Positions 58,759 through 64,000 of a stretch of 64,000 nucleotides of DNA are shown here, in pieces (position 1 is the first letter of the stretch; each line of letters opens with the position of its first letter). The position numbers and the translations under genes were made by a program. This DNA is from Rhodobacter sp. (GTDB lineage: Bacteria; Pseudomonadota; Alphaproteobacteria; Rhodobacterales; Rhodobacteraceae), in contig JADJAB010000037.1 in NCBI GenBank assembly GCA_016704435.1, positions 9,684 to 73,683 of the forward strand, written 5' to 3'. Below the pieces are notes generated by a model that worked only from the letters and a program-made list of their open reading frames with translations, did not search any database and had not been told where the DNA came from.

Positions 58759-59265
58759 TCAGTCGGTTCCCCGATAGGGCTGGACGTATTGCAGGGCCAT
58801 GTCCCAGGGGAAGAAGATCCAGGTGTCCTGGCTGACCTCGGTGATATAGGTGTCGACCTGCGGCTTGCCGTGGGGTTTGGCGTAGACGGTGGCGAAATGC
58901 GCCTTCGGGTAGAGCTTGCGCACAAGTTCCAGCGTCTTGCCGCTGTCGACAAGGTCGTCGACCACCAGGATGCCGGTGCCATCGCCCATCAGATCGGCTT
59001 GCGGCGCCTTGATCATCCTGGCTTCGGTCTGCGACTGGTGGCTGTAGGATTTCACGCTGATCGTATCGACCACCCGGATGTCGAGTTCCCGGCTGACGAT
59101 CATCGCCGGCACCAGCCCGCCGCGGGTAATCCCCACCACGGCCCGCCAGGCGCCGCCATCCGGCCCCTTGCCGTCCAGCCGCCAGGCCAGCGCGCGGGCG
59201 TCGCGGTGGATCTGGTCCCAGCTGACGTGAAAGCCCTTTTCATGCGGCAGACGGTCGGCGGACAT
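58759..59265 (-). CDS. gpt: Xanthine (guanine) phosphoribosyltransferase
   Basis: A 168-residue purine-salvage enzyme using PRPP. The start is ATG at 59265 ([20 protein letters not shown]). The PRPP-binding loop is [40 protein letters not shown] and [16 protein letters not shown] are also diagnostic. The end [18 protein letters not shown] matches Gpt. Intact. Confidence 0.95.
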   Translation of the reverse strand: MSADRLPHEKGFHVSWDQIHRDARALAWRLDGKGPDGGAWRAVVGITRGGLVPAMIVSRELDIRVVDTISVKSYSHQSQTEARMIKAPQADLMGDGTGILVVDDLVDSGKTLELVRKLYPKAHFATVYAKPHGKPQVDTYITEVSQDTWIFFPWDMALQYVQPYRGTD

Positions 59266-59279
59266 CGGCGGTTCTCCCC

Positions 59280-59894
59280 TCAGGTGGCGGCGATCTTGAG
59301 GCCAAGCAGGGCCAGAAGCCCGCCAAAGGCCCGGTCAAGGATGGTCTTCAGGCTGACATAGCCGGTGCGGGTGCGCTCGAAGGAAAAGATCCGCGCGACA
59401 AGGATGTTCCACAGCGTTTCGTTCGCGAAGACCACCGCCAGCAGCGCGCCATGGATCCAGAGTGCCGTTCCCGGCGGCACGGTGCCGACGAAGATGGCGG
59501 AAAAGAGGATGGCGGGTTTGGGATTGGCAAGCTGGGTCAGGATGCCCAGCCGGAACGCCGAAAGGCCGCTGCGCGGCGGGCGGCCCGATGCGCCCATGTC
59601 CAGAGGCCTGGCCGCATCGCGCCACATGCCGAAGGCCATCCAGATCAGATAGCCCGCGCCGGCGATCTTGAATGCCCACAAGAGGGCCGGGGCTGCCGTG
59701 AACACCAGGTTCAGGCCGAACAGCGCCGCCGCCGCCCAGATCACGCCACCAAGCCCGATCCCCATCGCCAGGAAGGCCCCGGTACGCATGCCCTCGGTCA
59801 CGCCGGTGCGGGCGGCCATCAGTACGGCCGGACCGGGGCTGACCGCCGCCATCAGGTGCAGCAGGGCAACCGCAAGAAAGGCGGCAAGCGTCAC
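59280..59894 (-). CDS. LysE-family amino acid exporter
   Basis: A 204-residue inner-membrane exporter with six hydrophobic helices. The start is GTG at 59894, overlapping the fabI stop as [24 protein letters not shown] with [11 protein letters not shown] is the N-terminal signature of the RhtB/LysE group, and [20 protein letters not shown] is the central motif. The substrate (homoserine, threonine or another amino acid) cannot be read from sequence. Intact. Confidence 0.9.
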   Translation of the reverse strand: MTLAAFLAVALLHLMAAVSPGPAVLMAARTGVTEGMRTGAFLAMGIGLGGVIWAAAALFGLNLVFTAAPALLWAFKIAGAGYLIWMAFGMWRDAARPLDMGASGRPPRSGLSAFRLGILTQLANPKPAILFSAIFVGTVPPGTALWIHGALLAVVFANETLWNILVARIFSFERTRTGYVSLKTILDRAFGGLLALLGLKIAAT

Positions 59895-60721
59895 TGACCG
59901 CCCTCTTTCTTGCCGGTCACGAGGTCGATGTCGGGCGCGTCGATCGCCTTCATGCCGACGACATGATAGCCGCAATCGACGTGCAGGTTCTCGCCCGTGG
60001 TGCCAGAGCCCAGGTCCGACAGCAGATACAGTGCTGCCTTGCCGACCTCTTCCTGCGTCACGTTGCGGCGCAAGGGCGAGTTCAGCTCGTTCCATTTCAT
60101 GATATAGCGGAAATCGCCGATGCCGCTGGCGGCCAGGGTCTTGATCGGGCCGGCGGAAATCGCATTCACCCGGACACCGTCCTTGCCCAGATCCTCGGCA
60201 ATGTATTTCACGCTCGCCTCGAGGGCTGCCTTGCACAGGCCCATCACGTTGTAATGCGGCATGACCTTTTCGGCGCCGTAGTAGGTCAGCGTCAGCAGGC
60301 TGCCGCCCGGTCCCATCAGCGCCGCCGCCCGCTGGCATATCGCGGTGAAGCTGTAGACCGAAATGTCCATCGACATCAGGAAGTTCTGCCGACTGGTGTC
60401 GACATAGCGGCCGCGCAACTCGGACTTGTCGGAAAAGCCGATGGCGTGGACCACGAAGTCAAGCTGGCCCCATTCCGCCTTCAGCCCGGCGAACAGCGCA
60501 TCCATGCTGTCTTCGCTGGCGACATCGCATTCGAACAGCAGCGGCCGGCCCAGGCTGGCGGCCAGCGGTTCCACCCGCTTCTTCAGCGCCTCGCCCTGAT
60601 AGGAAAACGCAAGCTCGGCCCCCTGTGCGGCCACGGCCTGCGCGATGCCCCAGGCGATCGACTTGTCGTTCGCCAGCCCCATGATCAGCCCGCGCTTGCC
60701 TGCCATAAGTCCGGTTGACAT
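59891..60721 (-). CDS. fabI: Enoyl-[acyl-carrier-protein] reductase (NADH)
   Basis: A 276-residue short-chain-dehydrogenase-type enzyme completing the fatty-acid elongation cycle. Start chosen at ATG 60721 (MSTGLMAGKRGLIMGLANDK). Motifs: GLIMGLANDKSIAWGIAQAV (NADH site), FVVHAIGFSDKSELRGRYVD, and the catalytic Tyr-x6-Lys in HYNVMGLCKAALEASVKYIA. It shares an overlap with the exporter gene downstream and is divergent from pdxH. Intact. Confidence 0.97.
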   Translation of the reverse strand: MSTGLMAGKRGLIMGLANDKSIAWGIAQAVAAQGAELAFSYQGEALKKRVEPLAASLGRPLLFECDVASEDSMDALFAGLKAEWGQLDFVVHAIGFSDKSELRGRYVDTSRQNFLMSMDISVYSFTAICQRAAALMGPGGSLLTLTYYGAEKVMPHYNVMGLCKAALEASVKYIAEDLGKDGVRVNAISAGPIKTLAASGIGDFRYIMKWNELNSPLRRNVTQEEVGKAALYLLSDLGSGTTGENLHVDCGYHVVGMKAIDAPDIDLVTGKKEGGQ

Positions 60722-60825
60722 TCCCTGACCCTCACCCACCCTATTCCAGTGACGTTGACGAATAGCCGGAAAGCCCGGATGCCGCAAGGGCGCGGGCGTG
60801 CCGTGACAGGCAGGAGCGGACGGCC

Positions 60826-61461
60826 ATGGGCAGCAATGGGGGCAGCGACCGGCACGGCATCTTTGCGGGCGACGATCCGTTTGTCATCGCTCGCGCCTGG
60901 CTGGCCGAAGCCGAGGCGGCAGAGCCGAACGACCCCAATGCCATCGCGCTGGCCACGGTGGATGCGGCCGGCCTGCCGAACGTGCGCATGGTGCTTTTGA
61001 AGGACATCGAAAGCCACGGCAATTCCCAGGGTTCCTTCGTCTTCTACACCAACTACGGCTCGGCCAAGGGGGCCGAGATCGCCGCGACCGGCAAGGCGGC
61101 TTTCGTGATGCACTGGAAATCGCTGCGCCGGCAGATCCGCGTCCGAGGCGAGGTCAGCCGCGAGGAAGGCCCCGAGGCCGACGCCTATTTCTCCAGCCGC
61201 AGCCTGAAATCGCGGCTGGGCGCCTGGGCATCGAAGCAGTCGCAGCCGCTGTCTTCGCGCGAGGCGCTGATGGCCGAAGTGGCGAAGGTGACGCTGAAGC
61301 ACGGCACCGCGCCGCACCGCCCGCCGTATTGGGGGGGCTTTCGGATCCGGCCCGTCGAGATCGAGTTCTGGGCCGATGGCACCTTTCGCCTACACGACCG
61401 ATTTCGCTGGACTAAGACTTCCGCTGCGTCAGTCTGGGAGGTGAGCCGTCTTAACCCGTAA
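60826..61461 (+). CDS. pdxH: Pyridoxamine 5'-phosphate oxidase
   Basis: A 211-residue FMN enzyme making pyridoxal phosphate. The start is ATG at 60826. It has [60 protein letters not shown] and the C-terminal signature [20 protein letters not shown], with the closing ...WEVSRLNP (usually RLxP). Intact. The last coding bases are followed directly by the leader of the cold-shock gene. Confidence 0.96.
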   Translation: MGSNGGSDRHGIFAGDDPFVIARAWLAEAEAAEPNDPNAIALATVDAAGLPNVRMVLLKDIESHGNSQGSFVFYTNYGSAKGAEIAATGKAAFVMHWKSLRRQIRVRGEVSREEGPEADAYFSSRSLKSRLGAWASKQSQPLSSREALMAEVAKVTLKHGTAPHRPPYWGGFRIRPVEIEFWADGTFRLHDRFRWTKTSAASVWEVSRLNP

Positions 61462-61516
61462 AGGTTGACTGTTCGGACAGGTATTTTGTGATTGAGGTGT
61501 TTTCCTCTTGAACCCG

Positions 61517-61532
61517 TGCGGCTAAGTCCGCA
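61517..61532 (+). repeat. Small hairpin in the cold-shock gene leader
   Basis: TGCGG (61517-61521) pairs with CCGCA (61528-61532) around a 6-base loop, in the 99-bp gap between pdxH and the cold-shock gene. Such leader structures can act as cold-sensing elements in csp genes, but nothing here proves that. Confidence 0.35.
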
Positions 61533-61560
61533 TCAGTTGGGCGGGGCTTATTCTGGGGAG

Positions 61561-62096
61561 ATGGCTCTTAGGATGACTGAAGAAGACAAGGCCATGCAGG
61601 TGGTGCAGGGCCGGGTGAAGTGGTTTGATCCGGCAAAGGGTTTTGGTTTCATCGTTTCCGAGAGTGAATCTGCCGACATCCTGCTTCACGCGAACGTCCT
61701 GCGGAATTTCGGCCAGAGCTCCATTGCGGACGGGGCCGGAATCACCGTGAAGATACAGGCCACGCAGCGCGGCGTGCAGGCCGTTGAAGTGCTGAAGATT
61801 GAACCGCCCGAGGGCGTTGTCGTGCCGCTTGGGGAAGAGGCAGGACAGCTATCTCCCGAGGCGCTGATCGCGCTGCCGCTGGAACCGGCGCGGGTGAAGT
61901 GGTTCGACAAGGGCAAGGGGTTCGGCTTTGCCAACGTCTTCGGGCGGCCCGAGGATGTGTTCATCCATGTCGAAGTGCTGCGCGTCTCGGGCTTTGCCGA
62001 TCTTGCGTCGGGCGAGGCGGTGGCGCTGCGCATCGTCGAGGGCAAGCGGGGGCGGATGGCCGTGCAGGTGAACGCATGGGAAAACGCCCTGCGTGA
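61561..62096 (+). CDS. Two-domain cold-shock protein; likely indel near the 3' end
   Basis: The start is ATG at 61561, or the ATG at 61573. Two cold-shock domains with RNP1-type motifs: GRVKWFDPAKGFGFIVSE (about residues 17-34) and ARVKWFDKGKGFGFANVFG (about residues 110-128). Both would bind single-stranded RNA/DNA as chaperones. As written the frame continues to 62277 through 60 Gly/Arg-rich residues that are antisense-like in composition and cover the next gene. One missing base near 62091 would give VNAWENALA and a stop at 62094-62096, which I take as the real end (about 178 residues). Confidence 0.82.
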
Positions 62097-62116
62097 GCGC
62101 GAGGCGCGTGACCGCG

Positions 62117-62608
62117 ATGGGGCTGGCAATGGCATGGGGCAGGGCGGTGGCCCTGGCCTGTGCCGCAAATGCTGCCCTGACCGGCGCCGCCCTGGCCGCG
62201 CCGCAATGTGCGCCCGACCGGGTCGATCTGCGCTGGCCGGGTGGCGGCGAGAGCTTTGCCGTCGAGGTGGCGGATGATGCCACGGAGCGGGCGCAGGGGC
62301 TGATGTTCCGCGAAAGCATGGACCCGGCCTCGGGGATGCTGTTCGTCTATGAAGGCCCGCGTCGGGTGGCGTTCTGGATGAAGAACACGTTGATCCCGCT
62401 GGATATGGTCTTTGCCGATGCAACAGGCCGGGTGACGCGGGTGCATTCCGGCGCCGTTCCGCTGGACGAAACGCCGATCGACGGCGGCGAGGACGTGCAG
62501 TTCGTGCTGGAGATCAACGGCGGCATGGCGGCGCGGCTGGGGCTGGTGCCGGGGGCCGAGATGCGGCACCCGTTGATCGGGCAGGCGGCGGTCTGGCCCT
62601 GCGACTGA
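62117..62608 (+). CDS. DUF192 domain exported protein
   Basis: A 163-residue protein, start chosen at ATG 62117 (MGLAMAWGRAVALACAANAA), which gives a signal peptide ending AALA-APQ; GTG at 62093 is an alternative. The DUF192 core is RAQGLMFRESMDPASGMLFV, YEGPRRVAFWMKNTLIPLDM and VPLDETPIDGGEDVQFVLEI. Periplasmic; function unknown. In Rhodobacteraceae it commonly follows a double cold-shock gene. Intact. Confidence 0.88.
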   Translation: MGLAMAWGRAVALACAANAALTGAALAAPQCAPDRVDLRWPGGGESFAVEVADDATERAQGLMFRESMDPASGMLFVYEGPRRVAFWMKNTLIPLDMVFADATGRVTRVHSGAVPLDETPIDGGEDVQFVLEINGGMAARLGLVPGAEMRHPLIGQAAVWPCD

Positions 62609-62666
62609 GCCTGCCAAGGCCGCGTCCTTCCCCTTTCGCCGCGAATGCCGCTATGGGGGCATCAGT

Positions 62667-62743
62667 CGGGGCGTAGCGCAGCCTGGTAGCGCGACGGTTT
62701 TGGGTACCGTAGGTCGGAAGTTCGAATCTTCTCGCCCCGACCA
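62667..62743 (+). tRNA. tRNA-Pro (anticodon TGG)
   Basis: Acceptor CGGGGCG (62667-62673) pairs with CGCCCCG (62733-62739), followed by A and encoded CCA (62741-62743). Anticodon stem-loop ACGGT-TTTGGGT-ACCGT gives TGG; the T arm carries the GTTCGAATC loop. 77 bases. Confidence 0.96.
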
Positions 62744-62806
62744 TTGCAGGCCACCATCATGGCCACAGCGCTTGCCGCAAGTCCGCACTTGCCCCATATC
62801 CCGACC

Positions 62807-64000
62807 ATGACCCTGCGCTTCGACAATTCCTGGACCCGCGACCTGCCCGGCACCTTCCTGCGGCTGGACCCCGACCGCGCCCCGGCGCCGCGCCTTCTGG
62901 CGCTGAACCGGGGGCTGGCGGCGGACATCGGGCTGGACTCCGATGTGCTGGGCCGCAAAAGCCGCGGGCTGGTTTTCCGGGGCCGAGCCGATGCCGGGGG
63001 CCGATCCGGTGGCGCTGGCCTATGCCGGGCACCAGTTCGGCGGCTTCTCGCCCAGCCTGGGCGACGGCCGGGCGCATCTGTTGGGCGAGATCCTGGCACC
63101 CGACGGCCGGCGCTTCGACCTGCAGTTGAAAGGCTCCGGCCGCACGCCGTTCTCGCGCGGGGGCGACGGCAAGGCCGCGGTCGGGCCGATGCTGCGCGAA
63201 TACCTGGTGTCGGAGGCGATGCACGCGCTGGGCGTGCCCACAACGCGGTCGCTGGCCGTGGTGGCGACGGGCGAGGATATCTGGCGCGACGCGGGCCGCC
63301 TGCCCGGAGCGGTGCTGGCGCGGGTGGCGGCCAGCCACATCCGCGTCGGCACCTTCCAGTTCTTCGCCGCAAGGGGCGAGGGCGACAAACTGCAGGCGCT
63401 GACCGACTACACGCTGGCCCGGCATTTCCCCGGCGTGACCGGCGCGCTGGGCCTGTTCGACGCAGTTCTGGCGCGGCAGGCGCGGCTGATCGCGCAATGG
63501 ATGGGCCTTGGCTTCGTGCATGGGGTGATGAACACCGACAACATGGCGCTGTCGGGCGAGACCATCGACTATGGCCCCTGCGCCTTCATGGAAGGTTTTG
63601 CGCCGGGCACGGTGTTTTCCTCGATCGACCGGCAGGGGCGCTATGCCTGGGCCAACCAGCCGCAGATCCTGGGCTGGAACCTCGCCCGGTTGGCCGAGGC
63701 GCTGCTGCCGCTGATCGACCCGGATGGCGACAAGGCGGTCCAGATCGCCAATGACCGGCTGGACGGCATCGCTGCGACCTATCAGGCGGAATGGCTGGCG
63801 GTGATGCGGCGCAAGCTGGCGCTGGGCGGGACAGGGCCGGGGGATGCCGCGCTGGTCGATGACCTGCTGGCGGCGATGACGGGGGCAGACTGGACGCTGG
63901 TGTTTTACCGGCTGGCCGAGGCCGCAACGGGCGATCTGTCGCGCCTGCGGCCGTTGTTCGCCGATTTCGCGGCGATGGAGCGCTGGTTGCCGCGCTGGCG
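62807..64000 (+). CDS. selO: SelO/YdiU protein adenylyltransferase-like pseudokinase, frameshifted and cut by the window end
   Basis: The start is ATG at 62807 ([20 protein letters not shown]). SelO proteins AMPylate other proteins. After one or two missing bases between 62950 and 62960 the frame changes: [20 protein letters not shown] would follow, then [60 protein letters not shown] and [20 protein letters not shown] with GPCAFMEGF. These are the conserved kinase-like elements. The gene continues beyond 64000, so about 400 of the usual 470-490 residues are seen. Confidence 0.9.

Overview
The window is a GC-rich alphaproteobacterial chromosome segment. Gene content and order point to the Rhodobacteraceae (Rhodobacter/Gemmobacter/Paracoccus-like): gltA-gltX-comEC-lexA-moeA-moaC-trpC-trpD-trpG-trpE-ppiD, a GAAC-N7-GAAC LexA box upstream of lexA, a divergent lrp/hpd pair, and tRNA genes with encoded CCA. 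No rRNA, CRISPR array or complete insertion sequence was seen.

Layout. 0-8 kb: cobT, a KefB-type antiporter, a divergent Lrp-type regulator and 4-hydroxyphenylpyruvate dioxygenase (hpd), and a long membrane protein that looks like a fusion of GspL/PilM-like and GspC/PilP-like domains. 8-15 kb: a SIMPL-domain protein with an apparent internal deletion, a run of coupled unknown envelope genes, O-acetylhomoserine sulfhydrylase (metY), a glycosyltransferase-like gene, small envelope proteins and dimethylargininase, followed by almost 900 bp with no recognisable gene. 15.9-28.6 kb: an accessory cluster with a radical SAM protein, an exported caspase-like/Sel1 protein, a GT-A-like protein, three small proteins (two of them envelope-targeted), two large double-domain glycosyltransferases coupled by an ATGA overlap, and a PAPS-type sulfotransferase. 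It ends in a degraded serine-recombinase fragment facing the 3' end of tRNA-Tyr, which suggests a genomic island.

28.7-46 kb: rlmB, a candidate small RNA with promoter and intrinsic terminator, a CoA-binding protein, a HisC-like aminotransferase, valS, an Lrp-type regulator divergent from an ornithine decarboxylase, a DUF2235 hydrolase, an N-carbamoylputrescine amidase (polyamine synthesis), alternative oxidase, an acyltransferase, gltA, gltX and comEC. 46-64 kb: lexA, moeA-moaC-trpC in overlapping register, trpD-trpG, an exported deacetylase-like protein on the opposite strand, trpE-ppiD, an aminotransferase, gpt, a LysE exporter, fabI, pdxH, a two-domain cold-shock protein, a DUF192 protein, tRNA-Pro and the start of a SelO/YdiU gene that runs off the window.

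Sequence quality matters for reading this window. At least a dozen conserved genes carry one-base indels, mostly a missing base in a short G/C run, and correcting them restores the full family sequence. Examples are cobT, the kefB end, metY, the caspase gene, aguB (three), ppiD, an aminotransferase and selO. I treat these as probable base-calling errors, not as pseudogenes. Coordinates for those genes span the whole reconstructed gene.
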